Source: SIG710 sp045651985 (GTDB lineage: Bacteria > Bacillota > Clostridia > Oscillospirales > CAG-272). Taken from it: DNA of 64,000 nt. The stretch lies in the NCBI GenBank assembly GCA_045651985.1, contig JAZRTK010000026.1, positions 1-64,000 on the forward strand, written 5' to 3'. The notes beneath the pieces were generated by a model. The model saw nothing but the letters and a program-made list of their open reading frames with translations, made no database searches and was not told where the DNA came from. Numbering within the stretch: the first letter of the stretch is position 1; each line of letters starts with the position of its first letter. A program made the translations under genes and the position numbers. Below, one piece after another: positions 52,986-61,981 of this stretch.

Positions 52986-52997
52986 TAGCAAATGCTA
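52986..52997 (+). promoter_or_regulatory. Operator-like palindrome 2 before tetR
   Basis: TAGCAAATGCTA, arms TAGCA/TGCTA perfect, four bases before the GGAGG of the TetR gene. A bound repressor could block elongation or ribosome entry in the leader. Confidence 0.55.
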
Positions 52998-53018
52998 ATT
53001 GGAGGCACACCGTAATTT

Positions 53019-53612
53019 ATGAAAAACGAAGAGCTTTTTAGAGAAATCTTTACAAAAAACACCATTCGCCTCGTCAGCGAGGGCGGATTTGAAGCGGCGA
53101 CCACGAGAGCTATTGCGGGGGAACGCAGAGAAATAAATAACGTCAGGGTGAACGAAGCGCATATTTACCGCATTTACGGCAAAAAGGAGCATTTATTCGC
53201 CGACGTCTTCTCTATGCTTGACTGTGAGCTTCTCGCCGCCGTGGGAGAGGCTTTGGACGAATTCTCCAATGAGACCGACAAGAAAAGGCAGTGGGAAATC
53301 CTCTTTTACAAGCTTTGGGACTTCCTTTTGACCGACGAGACAAAATGCAGATATTATGTCAGATATTACTATTCGGTATATTTTAAGGGCGAGCCCTTGA
53401 GAGTGCACAACGCAAAATTCAGAGATTTTGTTTGCGATCTGATGCCATATTTCGCCGAAAATGCCGACGTTTGCACCATTTTGCAGCACGTGGTTACAGT
53501 CGTTCTAAGCTTTGCCATCTGCGCTTATAACGGAACGCTCCCCAACGACGATCAAAACATTTTCCACGTTTTCAACGTCGTCTATTCATCTATCTCACCA
53601 TATTTAAGATAA
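53019..53612 (+). CDS. TetR/AcrR-family regulator
   Basis: 197 residues. The N-terminal 50 residues form the TetR DNA-binding domain: FTKNTIRLVSEGGFEAATTRAIAGE and NEAHIYRIYGKKEHLFADVF (helix-turn-helix plus Tyr/Phe cap). The wing region REINNVRV is slightly longer than usual. The C-terminal ligand domain is not classifiable. GGAGG lies 14 bases before the ATG. First gene of the operon under switch 2; it may add ligand control on top of phase variation. Confidence 0.85.
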   Translation: MKNEELFREIFTKNTIRLVSEGGFEAATTRAIAGERREINNVRVNEAHIYRIYGKKEHLFADVFSMLDCELLAAVGEALDEFSNETDKKRQWEILFYKLWDFLLTDETKCRYYVRYYYSVYFKGEPLRVHNAKFRDFVCDLMPYFAENADVCTILQHVVTVVLSFAICAYNGTLPNDDQNIFHVFNVVYSSISPYLR

Positions 53613-53626
53613 GCTCGGAGGTCAGC

Positions 53627-53794
53627 ATGAGAGAAAAAATTCGAAAACTCAAAATAGTTATTACAGTTTTTACCGTTCTGATCGCCATTTGCCTTTTGGC
53701 TCTTGTCTGCGTTCTCATTTTCGGCAACAACGGACCCGTCATCGGTTCCGCTGTTGTATACGACAACGTGATCAATATTCCGGGCGGCAAATAA
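53627..53794 (+). CDS. Small membrane protein, 55 residues
   Basis: GGAGG precedes the ATG. Basic start MREKIRKLK, one membrane helix (about residues 10-31), then a short outer tail ending NVINIPGGK. The same start pattern (short basic segment, helix, FG) is seen in the 325-residue protein at 54426, so it could be a truncated paralogue or a small partner. No known family. Confidence 0.65.
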   Translation: MREKIRKLKIVITVFTVLIAICLLALVCVLIFGNNGPVIGSAVVYDNVINIPGGK

Positions 53795-53846
53795 ATTTGC
53801 TGTCGCATTTTCGTTTGGGTTATTGAAAAAGGAGGTCTAAAAACAA

Positions 53847-54365
53847 ATGAATCAAAAGAACAGGATCGAGCAGGGCTTTACACTCTGCTTGGTCTTAGCT
53901 ATCATTCTCGCTATTTTGCTATATGTTTTGGCATTTATGCTGTTTTACACCATAGAGCCTGTCAGCATAAACCTCAACGGCGGAAAACCCGTGATCGAAG
54001 ATAACGAATATCTGTTTGAGCCGGGCATGACGGTCGAAAAGCCCTTTTACATAGGAAACGAGGGCTCCTGGGACGTTTATTATAAAATTTATTTGAACAA
54101 CGTTTCGGGCGAATTTGCAGACCTGATCGAAATTACGATCCTCAACGGAAAGACAGTCCTGTATGAGGGAACGGCTCAAAGCTTGACACGCGATCGAGTT
54201 TCGGTAGTCGACGACATTCTTCTCTCGGGCGACCGACGACATCTTACCATTCGATTCCACCTGCCCGACACCGCGGAGATTTTGGAGGAAAACGGAAATC
54301 TGAAATTCGACTTTTGCGCCGATGCAGTCCAGATCCAGAACAATTCCAACAAGAATTTTGAATAA
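53847..54365 (+). CDS. Membrane-anchored TasA/CalY-like protein (copy 1)
   Basis: 172 residues. N-terminal helix (about 12-36) without a clear cleavage site, then a beta domain: EPVSINLNGGKPVIEDNEYLFEPGM, TVEKPFYIGNEGSWDVYYKIYL and HLTIRFHLP. EPGMTVEKPFYI resembles the EPGD...KTI region of TasA/CalY-type matrix proteins, where the N-terminal strand packs against the next subunit. It is a paralogue of the gene at 55393, with a near-identical core. GGAGG precedes the ATG. Confidence 0.75.
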   Translation: MNQKNRIEQGFTLCLVLAIILAILLYVLAFMLFYTIEPVSINLNGGKPVIEDNEYLFEPGMTVEKPFYIGNEGSWDVYYKIYLNNVSGEFADLIEITILNGKTVLYEGTAQSLTRDRVSVVDDILLSGDRRHLTIRFHLPDTAEILEENGNLKFDFCADAVQIQNNSNKNFE

Positions 54366-54425
54366 CCGGATCTTCGCTCTCCATTTACACGTATTTAAGA
54401 CAAATCAAGCTTCGGAGGTCGATAC

Positions 54426-55403
54426 ATGAGTAAAAGACTTCAAAAAATAAAGATCGTTATATTTGTTTTTTCCATTCTCCTTGCGCTCAGCCTTGCATCT
54501 CTTGCGGGAATTCTCCTTTTCGGGCGCGCTGAGCTGTCCGTTGACTCCGATTCGGTTACCGACAATTACATAAAGCCCACAGTCAACGCAAACGGTACTA
54601 TCACAACAAAAAGCCAATGCCTCGCGTCACCCGTTATGCTCAGTACACCTCTTTTAACCGCTGATCTTTCTCGTGGCGTCCCTTTAACGGCTTCTCAAAA
54701 GACCGTCATCGAGTCGGATAGTACGAAGGATACCGTTATACGCATATACAAAAGACACGCTCAGGACAGCACCCCGTTCCGCTTGTTCAATATGTTTCCC
54801 GGCGACAGCCACACAAGATCTTATTTTGTTGAGGTGTCCCACAAAGGAACCGTTACGGTCCGTTTCCGCGCAAATATTCTTCAGGGCAGTGAAAAGCTGG
54901 CTGAGGTGCTGAAATGCAAGATCGTGATACGAGGCGAAAACAAGCCTCTGTTTGACGGTCTTATGCGTGATATGCCGAGTAGTCTCAAACATCGCGTTTC
55001 CGCTTTGTTTAACAAAACCACCGAGTTGGTCTACGATGTCACGGTCTATCTTGATACGAGCGTAGGCAATGAGTATATGGACAAAGCATTGGCTGCAGAT
55101 TTCTGCTGGTGGGTCTGTGACAGCGGCAGCGACCCTTATCCCCCTTCAACAGACCCCCTTGACACCAATACCGCCGATCCCGATGATTCTACGTCTTCCG
55201 ACGTGACCGCCGATCCGACAGACACTACCGACTCCGATCCCGATGACGGCGAGCTCGTCTCTCCCGAAACGGGCGTAAACGTGCATTTTTGTATCTGGTT
55301 TTGGATCGCAATGATATCAATTTTTATTAACTTCATCCTTCTCAGACCGGGACGGTGTGCAAAAAACGGCGAACAGGAGGATAAGACGACAAATGACAAA
55401 TAA
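54426..55403 (+). CDS. Surface protein with SPETG sorting-like motif
   Basis: 325 residues. N-terminal membrane helix (about 9-32), a beta-rich region with FNMFPGDSHTRSYFVEVSHKGTVTVRFRANI (TasA-like start), a Thr/Asp/Pro-rich linker (about 245-275), then SPETG, one membrane helix and a positively charged tail. This is the layout of a sortase substrate (LPxTG-type), though a sortase is not encoded in the window. The matrix protein may thus be wall-anchored. Its end overlaps the next gene by 11 bases. Confidence 0.75.
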   Translation: MSKRLQKIKIVIFVFSILLALSLASLAGILLFGRAELSVDSDSVTDNYIKPTVNANGTITTKSQCLASPVMLSTPLLTADLSRGVPLTASQKTVIESDSTKDTVIRIYKRHAQDSTPFRLFNMFPGDSHTRSYFVEVSHKGTVTVRFRANILQGSEKLAEVLKCKIVIRGENKPLFDGLMRDMPSSLKHRVSALFNKTTELVYDVTVYLDTSVGNEYMDKALAADFCWWVCDSGSDPYPPSTDPLDTNTADPDDSTSSDVTADPTDTTDSDPDDGELVSPETGVNVHFCIWFWIAMISIFINFILLRPGRCAKNGEQEDKTTNDK

Positions 55404-55941
55404 GACAGTTACCGAACGCCAAGTGAGGATAAGTATCCTTATGGTTGTGCTTCTTGCCATCGCTCTGTGCGTGACCACCTACGCGTTGTTCTATGCCACC
55501 GTGTCCGTAACGGGAAACTTTTTCGGGACCGGCTACGTGAGCATCGACCTCAACGGAGGTAAGCCTATTATTGAAGCACACGAGTATTTGTTTGAGCCCG
55601 GCATGACCGTTGAAAAACCCTTTTACGTGCAAAGCGACAGTTCGTGGGCGGTGTACTTCAAGATCTATTTTGATAAGGTTGAAGGAGGTCTCGCCGACGT
55701 TCTGGAGATCACCGTTCTTGACGGAGACAAGGTCTTATACCGGGGAACGGCAGCCCGCTTGACACGGCAAACCGTGTCGGCTGCCGACGATGTTCTCCAT
55801 CCGGGAGAACGAAAGGATCTCACCATTCGTTTCCATATGCCCAAAACCACGGGTAATTCGGCAAAAAACATGAGTCTTGCTTTTGATTTCTGTGCCGATG
55901 CCGTCCAGATGAAAAACAATCCAAACAGAGAATTTGAATAA
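55393..55941 (+). CDS. Membrane-anchored TasA/CalY-like protein (copy 2)
   Basis: 182 residues, paralogue of the 53847 gene: IDLNGGKPIIEAHEYLFEPGM, TVEKPFYVQSDSSWAVYFKIYF, ITVLDGDKVLYRGTAARLTR and FDFCADAVQMKNNPNREFE align with copy 1 almost position by position. N-terminal helix at about 12-34. The ATG at 55393 is used, with GGAGG about 13 bases upstream; a longer frame exists but would overlap the previous gene further. Confidence 0.75.
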   Translation: MTNKTVTERQVRISILMVVLLAIALCVTTYALFYATVSVTGNFFGTGYVSIDLNGGKPIIEAHEYLFEPGMTVEKPFYVQSDSSWAVYFKIYFDKVEGGLADVLEITVLDGDKVLYRGTAARLTRQTVSAADDVLHPGERKDLTIRFHMPKTTGNSAKNMSLAFDFCADAVQMKNNPNREFE

Positions 55942-55958
55942 CAGGAAGGAAATATGAA

Positions 55959-56648
55959 ATGAGGAAGGCATTGAAAATAACTTCTGCCGTTCTGGTATGG
56001 GTCCTCGTTGCCGTGACAGTGGGCATAATGATCTTCACCGTAATATCGGTAAACACCCTTGACCGCTCAAACAGAAGCATTTTCGGATACAAATTCTTTA
56101 TCGTCCGCTCCGACTCCATGAGCGCCACCGATTTCAAGGCGGGAGACATCATATTCGTAAAGAATTGTGACCCCGCGACACTCAAGGTAGGCGATATTAT
56201 CGCATTTACCTCGCAGAATTCCCACAATTTCGGCGAAACCGTCACCCATAAAATCAGAGAAAAAACCACCGATGCGGACGGAAATCCCGCATTCGTTACA
56301 TACGGAACGACCACCGATGAAAATGACGAATCGGCGGTCACTTATCCGTACGTACTCGGAAAATATACGGGCAAGATACCGAACGTGGGCTCGTTTTTTC
56401 AGTTTATCAAGACGACGCCCGGTTACATTCTCTGTATTCTCGTTCCCTTTCTTCTGCTTATCCTTTATCAGGGCATCAACTGTATCAGGCTGTTCAGAAG
56501 ATACAAAAAAGAACAGATGCAGGAGATCATATCCGAGCGTGAAAAAATCGAAGAGGAACGCAGACAGTCCGCAGAAATGATGAAAGAGCTGCAAGAGCTC
56601 AAAGCCCAGCTTGCCGAAAAGGAAGGCGCGGGCACTCCTAAAGAATAA
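55959..56648 (+). CDS. sipW: SipW-type signal peptidase I
   Basis: 229-residue membrane signal peptidase of the ER/SipW type. N-terminal helix (about 8-30), catalytic Ser in VRSDSMSATDFKAGDII (SxMxP-type region), VKNCDPATLKVGDIIAF, a His in ETVTHKI as expected for the Ser/His type in place of Lys, and a second helix (about 150-175) with a coiled-coil tail. It would process the two TasA-like precursors encoded next. AGGAAGGA precedes the ATG. Confidence 0.88.
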   Translation: MRKALKITSAVLVWVLVAVTVGIMIFTVISVNTLDRSNRSIFGYKFFIVRSDSMSATDFKAGDIIFVKNCDPATLKVGDIIAFTSQNSHNFGETVTHKIREKTTDADGNPAFVTYGTTTDENDESAVTYPYVLGKYTGKIPNVGSFFQFIKTTPGYILCILVPFLLLILYQGINCIRLFRRYKKEQMQEIISEREKIEEERRQSAEMMKELQELKAQLAEKEGAGTPKE

Positions 56649-56719
56649 AAATCTAAATAAACGGTAAGTGCCGTTTATCATAATTTTAATAACATTCATA
56701 AATAGGAGGTATTAAGAAA

Positions 56720-58072
56720 ATGACGAATGTTATAACAACAAAGAAAGCTCTGCTGAGCAGCGCAGTGGCGCTTCTTCTCTGCTTTGCAATGCTCATGGGA
56801 ACCACGTTTGCGTGGTTTACCGACTCCGCTGCTTCCGGCAGCAACGTAATTACCGCAGGTAACCTTGACATCGTTGTTGAGTACACACTTGACGGCGAGA
56901 CATGGAAGACACTTGACGGCGCAAACGATTTGTTCCAGAAGGGTCTCTGGGAGCCCGGCCATACCGAGGTTGTTGCTCTCCGTATCAAGAACAATGGTAC
57001 TTTGGCTCTGAAATATGCGGCTAACATGAACATTGTTAATGAAAACGTTGGTAAGACCAAGGACGGCGCGGATATCGTTCTCTCCGACATTCTTACTGTT
57101 AATTCGATCATTATGGATACAGGAGCAATGGGCGATGTTCTGCTTGGAGTGGCTTTCAGCGACGAAAGCACATTGCAGTACGAGAACACAGCTTCTTTTA
57201 AGAAGGCTAATGTTCTTGGTTCTGATGAAATGCTTCTCGCAGGCGCGTCAAAGTATCTCATCGTCAAGGTCGACATGGCTGAGACCGTAGGCAACGAAGC
57301 TAACCACAACGGTACAAACATTCCTTCCATCAACTTTGGTATCAACGTTCTTGCAACTCAGTTTACATACGAGAATGACAGCTTTGGTAAGGATTACGAT
57401 GAGGATGCGGAGTACCCTGTAGTCGATGCAGCCGGACTCAAGGAGGCGCTCGCTTCCGGCGTTGAAAATATCGCGCTTTCCGCCGATATCACCGTTAATA
57501 AGAATGAGACTGTTACCGTTGCATCCGGTGTGAATGCTACTATCAACCTTAACGGTCATACTCTGTCTACTTCTGCTGACAAGAGCGGAAATCAGGAAAT
57601 GTTCCTGGTCAAGGGCAACCTGACCGTTGAAAACGGTAAACTTCAGATGACCGCTCAAAATAACCAGGAATGGAACGCCATGGCAGCAATTTTTGACGTT
57701 ACCGCCGGCGGCGTCCTGACCATGAAAAATGTTGAAGCGAGTGTAAGCGGCACGGATATGAACTTTATCGTTCATTTGAACAACTGGGGCTCTGCAACTC
57801 TGACGGTCGAGAACTGTGACTTCACTGCTTCTTACTGTGGTGTACGTGCCTTTAACAGCGGCTATGACATGAACACTGTTACCATCAAAAACACCGACTT
57901 CCACGGCGGAAGAATGTTCTGGGTACATAACTACACATCTGAGGGGAAGGACGATTCCACTTTGACTCTGGACATCTACAACAACGGCAACACATCTGAT
58001 AATGCAAAGCCCGTTCGTTTCGGCTTCAGCAATTCTGTTTACTACGATCTTGACGGTAATGTGATCAGCTGA
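56720..58072 (+). CDS. TasA-like matrix protein with beta-helix C-terminus
   Basis: 450 residues. SipW-type signal peptide (ALLLCFAMLMGTTFAWFTDS, about 14-33) followed by the TasA/camelysin domain (GSNVITAGNLDIVVEYTLDG; WEPGHTEVVALRIKNNGTLALKY). From about residue 230 the sequence becomes a beta-helix-like ladder: ADITVNKNETVTVASGVNATINL, NLTVENGKLQMT and NWGSATLTVENC. It shares the first 130 residues almost exactly with the 58379 protein. GGAGGT precedes the ATG. Confidence 0.87.
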   Translation: MTNVITTKKALLSSAVALLLCFAMLMGTTFAWFTDSAASGSNVITAGNLDIVVEYTLDGETWKTLDGANDLFQKGLWEPGHTEVVALRIKNNGTLALKYAANMNIVNENVGKTKDGADIVLSDILTVNSIIMDTGAMGDVLLGVAFSDESTLQYENTASFKKANVLGSDEMLLAGASKYLIVKVDMAETVGNEANHNGTNIPSINFGINVLATQFTYENDSFGKDYDEDAEYPVVDAAGLKEALASGVENIALSADITVNKNETVTVASGVNATINLNGHTLSTSADKSGNQEMFLVKGNLTVENGKLQMTAQNNQEWNAMAAIFDVTAGGVLTMKNVEASVSGTDMNFIVHLNNWGSATLTVENCDFTASYCGVRAFNSGYDMNTVTIKNTDFHGGRMFWVHNYTSEGKDDSTLTLDIYNNGNTSDNAKPVRFGFSNSVYYDLDGNVIS

Positions 58073-58167
58073 TTGTTTCTCTTTTAAGATCAATACTCAG
58101 CAAGAAACACACATATCCCGTCAAGGATCATCCAAACGTATATGGGACACGGGCTACTGCGTAGCTG

Positions 58168-58266
58168 CGAGTGTTTTTCATATATTCTTCCCATCCAACT
58201 CTCCTTCGGGGGAGTTGGGCGGCAGTCAATGGGCATAAGTTCTAAATTTATGCCTTTTGATTGCTG
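58168..58266 (+). repeat. Intergenic RNA-like element, copy 1
   Basis: Copy of a roughly 95-base element also at 60278-60378. It starts GTGTTTTTCATATATTCTTC, then a hairpin (AACTCTCC/GGGGGAGTT), then GCAGTCAATGGGCATAA pairing with TTATGCCTTTTGATTGC downstream. The rest of this 300-base gap (58073-58167, 58267-58378) shows no gene. Confidence 0.65.
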
Positions 58267-58378
58267 AAAAAGACAGCAAAAGATCAAACAGGCTCTTATG
58301 CGCGTTGGGTCAACGGTCAGCGCATAAGCGGCTTCAATACTTCCCAACGTTGGCAAATAAAAAAGGAGGTCATGATAA

Positions 58379-60235
58379 ATGACAAACGCAAAAACAACCA
58401 AAAAAGCGTTGCTCACATCTGCAGTTGCACTTCTGCTCTGCTTTGCAATGCTCATGGGAACCACGTTTGCGTGGTTTACCGACAGCTCAGCTTCCGGCAG
58501 CAACGTGATCACCGCAGGTAATCTTGACATCGTTGTTGAGTACACACTTGACGGCGAGACATGGAAGACCCTCGACGGCGCAAACGATCTGTTCTCAAAG
58601 GGTCTCTGGGAGCCCGGCCATACCGAGGTCGTTGCTCTCCGCATAAAGAACAACGGTACTCTGGCTCTGAAATATGCGGCTAACATGAACATTGTTAATG
58701 AGACCAAGGGTAAGACCAAGGACGGCGCGGATATCGTTCTCTCCGACATCTTGACTGTCACTACTGTTACCCATCAGGTTAACCAGGTTGGAGACATTCT
58801 GCTCGACATGGTGTTTGGTGGTAGCCAAAACACAGATACCGGTGCTGCTAAAGCATTTAAATCCGGCAATATCCTCGCATCTGACCAAGAACTTCTCGCA
58901 GGAGATGCTCACTATGTAATCATCACGGTCGACATGGCAGAGACTGTTGGCAACGAAGCTAACCACAACGGTACAAACATTCCTTCCATTAACTTCGGCA
59001 TCAACGTTCTTGCAACTCAGTTTACATACGAGAATGACAGCTTTGGCAACAAGTACGATAAGGATTCCGAATACCCTGCAACAAACACAGCCGACGTTTG
59101 GGATGGCTCCATTGATATTTCTTGGTACACGGATAACCCCGATGCAACAGAATTTTCACTTAATACCGCAAGCGCGGTTGCTGGACTTGCCGCTCTGGTA
59201 GACGGCTCGGCAGTTGTTCCTGCAGACGTTTCATCGGAAATAACCCTTCCTGTAACCTTTGATGGAAAGACTGTAATATTGAAAAATGACGTAGACCTTG
59301 CCGGCATCTTATTCAACCCGATCGGTTCTTACAGAAAAGAGGTTGCATTCACCGGTACATTCGACGGCAACGGCAAAACCATAAAGAATCTGAGCCAGAA
59401 CACATGGGAGCTGAACACAGGCTATTATTACGATGATCTTGGTTTGGGACTGTTTGGCTTGGTTGAAGATGCCCACATCAAGAATCTTAATATTGACAGC
59501 GCATCAATTTCCGGAGAATCCGGTATGGTCGGTATCGTTGCCGCAGCGGCTTACGGCGACTGTGTTTTTGAAAACATAAAGGTAACAAATTCCCAGGCTG
59601 CAGATTACCAGTATTATGCAGGCGGTATCGTCGGTTGGGCAAGCGGCGAACAGACGTATAAGGGCATTGTCGTGGATGAGTCTACTGTTATTGGCGGACA
59701 GTGGGGCGATTTCGGTAACGCCAACGGAGGTATTATCGGCGGCGCAGGCACAAGCGGCACCTATCATTTTGAGGATTGTACCGTTGCCTGCCGTATAGAT
59801 GCCGTCAACGACATTGTCTCTGCTTATCAGTGGTATTGCTACCGCAATTGTGGCATGCTTATCGGTAAAGTTGATAGCTATGTTACGGATGAAGTCGTAA
59901 ACGTTGTTGCAGAAAACGTAACCTGCAAGAATGTTACCGTTATTTACAACGATTGGGCAAATTACACCTACTGCGAGTTTGCAGGCACCAGCTATCCTTA
60001 CGTTCGTGTTCAGGCTGGAACCAGTGTAGATGCTTACAGCAACATTCGTTACGGTCATCCGACCGATGCTAACGGCAATACGGTAGTGGATGATAATCAC
60101 GTACATAATGACGGTGAAGATCACCATCTTCTTATTGCGTTTGACCAGCTCTTCGGCGGTCCCGCAAATCATCGTTATTGCTACTACGGTGTTGCGGAGC
60201 ATGAAGGCGTAACGGTTGTTTATAACAACAAGTAA
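58379..60235 (+). CDS. TasA-like matrix protein with GLUG-type repeats
   Basis: 618 residues. SipW-type signal peptide and TasA domain as in the preceding gene, with long identical DNA stretches, pointing to duplication. The C-terminal part from about 300 carries GLUG-like repeat units (FTGTFDGNGKTIKNLS, GLFGLVEDAHIKNLNIDSASISG, AGGIVGWASG, NGGIIGGAGTSGTYHFEDCTV), which form beta-helical adhesin-like segments. GGAGGTC precedes the ATG. Probably a second matrix or adhesive subunit processed by SipW. Confidence 0.87.
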   Translation: MTNAKTTKKALLTSAVALLLCFAMLMGTTFAWFTDSSASGSNVITAGNLDIVVEYTLDGETWKTLDGANDLFSKGLWEPGHTEVVALRIKNNGTLALKYAANMNIVNETKGKTKDGADIVLSDILTVTTVTHQVNQVGDILLDMVFGGSQNTDTGAAKAFKSGNILASDQELLAGDAHYVIITVDMAETVGNEANHNGTNIPSINFGINVLATQFTYENDSFGNKYDKDSEYPATNTADVWDGSIDISWYTDNPDATEFSLNTASAVAGLAALVDGSAVVPADVSSEITLPVTFDGKTVILKNDVDLAGILFNPIGSYRKEVAFTGTFDGNGKTIKNLSQNTWELNTGYYYDDLGLGLFGLVEDAHIKNLNIDSASISGESGMVGIVAAAAYGDCVFENIKVTNSQAADYQYYAGGIVGWASGEQTYKGIVVDESTVIGGQWGDFGNANGGIIGGAGTSGTYHFEDCTVACRIDAVNDIVSAYQWYCYRNCGMLIGKVDSYVTDEVVNVVAENVTCKNVTVIYNDWANYTYCEFAGTSYPYVRVQAGTSVDAYSNIRYGHPTDANGNTVVDDNHVHNDGEDHHLLIAFDQLFGGPANHRYCYYGVAEHEGVTVVYNNK

Positions 60236-60277
60236 ACCAGAAAAAATCGATATGAAACACCGGTCTCTCTGTGACCG

Positions 60278-60378
60278 CTCGTGTTTTTCATATATTCTTC
60301 CCCTCAACTCCCCCTCGGGGGAGTTGGGCGGCGGTCAATGGGCATAAAAACAAGACTTTTATGCCTTTTGACCGACGC
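60278..60378 (+). repeat. Intergenic RNA-like element, copy 2
   Basis: Same element as 58168-58266: identical first 20 bases, hairpin AACTCCCCC/GGGGGAGTT with TCG loop, then GGCGGTCAATGGGCATAAAA pairing with TTTTATGCCTTTTGACCG. Base changes between copies (GCGGTC with GACCG, GCAGTC with GATTGC) keep the long stem paired. Confidence 0.68.
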
Positions 60379-60409
60379 CGTAAACGTTTTTTAGAAAGGA
60401 AGACGGAGA

Positions 60410-61864
60410 TTGAAAAAAATCACCCTCACAAAGCAACAAAATAATAAGAAAATTTCGGCTTGCTCCTCGCTGTCAGATGGCATTTTCTATACGAAAATGA
60501 CCCTCTCGCTTTTGACTATATTCGCTTGTCTGGTAATGATAGTCTCCTCCGCATTCGCGTTCTTCTTCACGTCGGTAGAAACGGACGGTGCAACCCTTTA
60601 TGGTGCATATTATTCGCTTGAAATATCCGGAGCGACCGACAACAGCTACACAGCTCCTCTTGCCTTTGAGGACAAACATGTCTTCAAAATAAAGGCAACG
60701 GGCAATGCGACGACAGGCTACTGCAAGATCCGGATCGGAGAAGACACCTATTACACCGAGCAGATAAACCGCGACGAGACCCTTTCCCTCACCGTTGTGG
60801 CGGCAAAAGGAACCGTCATTAAGTTTGAGCCTCATTGGGGCTCAAACACAGCCAATAGAACCATCTCCGACACCATCAAACATTCCGTTACCCCGTCCGC
60901 ACCCTACACCGTTGAGGTAACGGCAAAGCTCGAGGATATAGCTCTTTACTACGGCGTATCCGAGAACGATATTCTCACGTACAATGCCCTGACACAGATA
61001 AAAGTAGGCGACGCTCTGAAAATTCCCGGCGTTGACCCTGACACAAAGCCTTACGCGGTGCCCTACGCGGAATATAAGGTAGAGCCTACGGCAGATATTA
61101 TGGACATCGCATTTTACTACGGAATAAAAGAAGAATACATTCTGACCTATAACAATATCAGTAATATCACCGTCGGCTCTGTTTTAAAGATCCCCGGAGT
61201 TGACAGGGAAACCACCCCCTATGCCGTCTCGTGCGTTTCCTTGAAGATCACCGATGGGGCAACTCTTAAAGGAATTGCCGAGCATTACGGTATTTTGGAA
61301 TCGGATATTCTTACGTACAACAACATCTCGGCTCTGACCATCGAGACGACTATAAGAATTCCAGGCGCAACCGCAGCAACGACTCCTTACGTCGCTCCCG
61401 ATCCCGATCCGATAAATAACGCTTACTATCAGATCACAACCAAAAACAAGCTGACAGACAAGGATACCAAAGAGCTTCTTATATACCGAGGCAGATATTT
61501 CGACCCAAAGAAGGACATGAAGGTATTTGAGCTTGTGGACGACAAGGAAGGACAGAATTACGTAACCCTAAGAAACAAGGTGAAAGACCTCTCCTTCTGC
61601 TTTGCCTTGAAGGATAGCGTTGAGTCGGGCTATTTGAAGATAATTATCGGCGAGAGCAACTATTACTCCGTTCCAATTAAAAAGGATTCCTACGTGAGAC
61701 TTGATATATCCGCCGTGATAGGCACCGATATCCGCATCGAATTCTGTCGCGGCGAAATTGACCCGAAGCTTGACATCACGACCTTCTACGGTGATGATCT
61801 CAAGAACGAGATCAACGAGAAGAACAGAAAACTCGATCATACGATTCTGTCAAAAACGGAATAA
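60410..61864 (+). CDS. Secreted LysM-repeat protein
   Basis: 484 residues starting with TTG behind AAGGAAGACGGAG. N-terminal membrane helix or signal (about 31-56, ending SSAFAFFFTSVETDGATL as in SipW substrates). Three LysM-like repeats (about 165-335), each with a GxxExDILTYNxxxxxxxGxxLKIPG core, may bind peptidoglycan or chitin-like glycans. The flanking domains (about 70-150 and 350-460) are similar to each other (YCKIRIGEDTYYTEQI versus YLKIIIGESNYYSVPI). Last gene of the matrix operon. Confidence 0.8.
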   Translation: MKKITLTKQQNNKKISACSSLSDGIFYTKMTLSLLTIFACLVMIVSSAFAFFFTSVETDGATLYGAYYSLEISGATDNSYTAPLAFEDKHVFKIKATGNATTGYCKIRIGEDTYYTEQINRDETLSLTVVAAKGTVIKFEPHWGSNTANRTISDTIKHSVTPSAPYTVEVTAKLEDIALYYGVSENDILTYNALTQIKVGDALKIPGVDPDTKPYAVPYAEYKVEPTADIMDIAFYYGIKEEYILTYNNISNITVGSVLKIPGVDRETTPYAVSCVSLKITDGATLKGIAEHYGILESDILTYNNISALTIETTIRIPGATAATTPYVAPDPDPINNAYYQITTKNKLTDKDTKELLIYRGRYFDPKKDMKVFELVDDKEGQNYVTLRNKVKDLSFCFALKDSVESGYLKIIIGESNYYSVPIKKDSYVRLDISAVIGTDIRIEFCRGEIDPKLDITTFYGDDLKNEINEKNRKLDHTILSKTE

Positions 61865-61876
61865 TAATATTAAATC

Positions 61877-61907
61877 AAAAGAGACGCTTATAAAGCGTCT
61901 CTTTTTT
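61877..61907 (+). terminator. Terminator of the matrix operon
   Basis: Twelve-base-pair stem AAAAGAGACGCT/AGCGTCTCTTTT followed by TT, 13 bases after the LysM gene. Confidence 0.88.
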
Positions 61908-61920
61908 ACGTCGATAACTG

Positions 61921-61948
61921 TTGATTTTTGCGAGTTTTGTGATATAAT
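61921..61948 (+). promoter_or_regulatory. Promoter of the 62-kb membrane protein
   Basis: TTGATT, 16-base spacer, TATAAT, 34 bases before the GTG start. This gene is therefore independent of switch 2. Confidence 0.7.
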
Positions 61949-61981
61949 TGTAATATAAACCTTACGGGAGGCGCACGGGAC

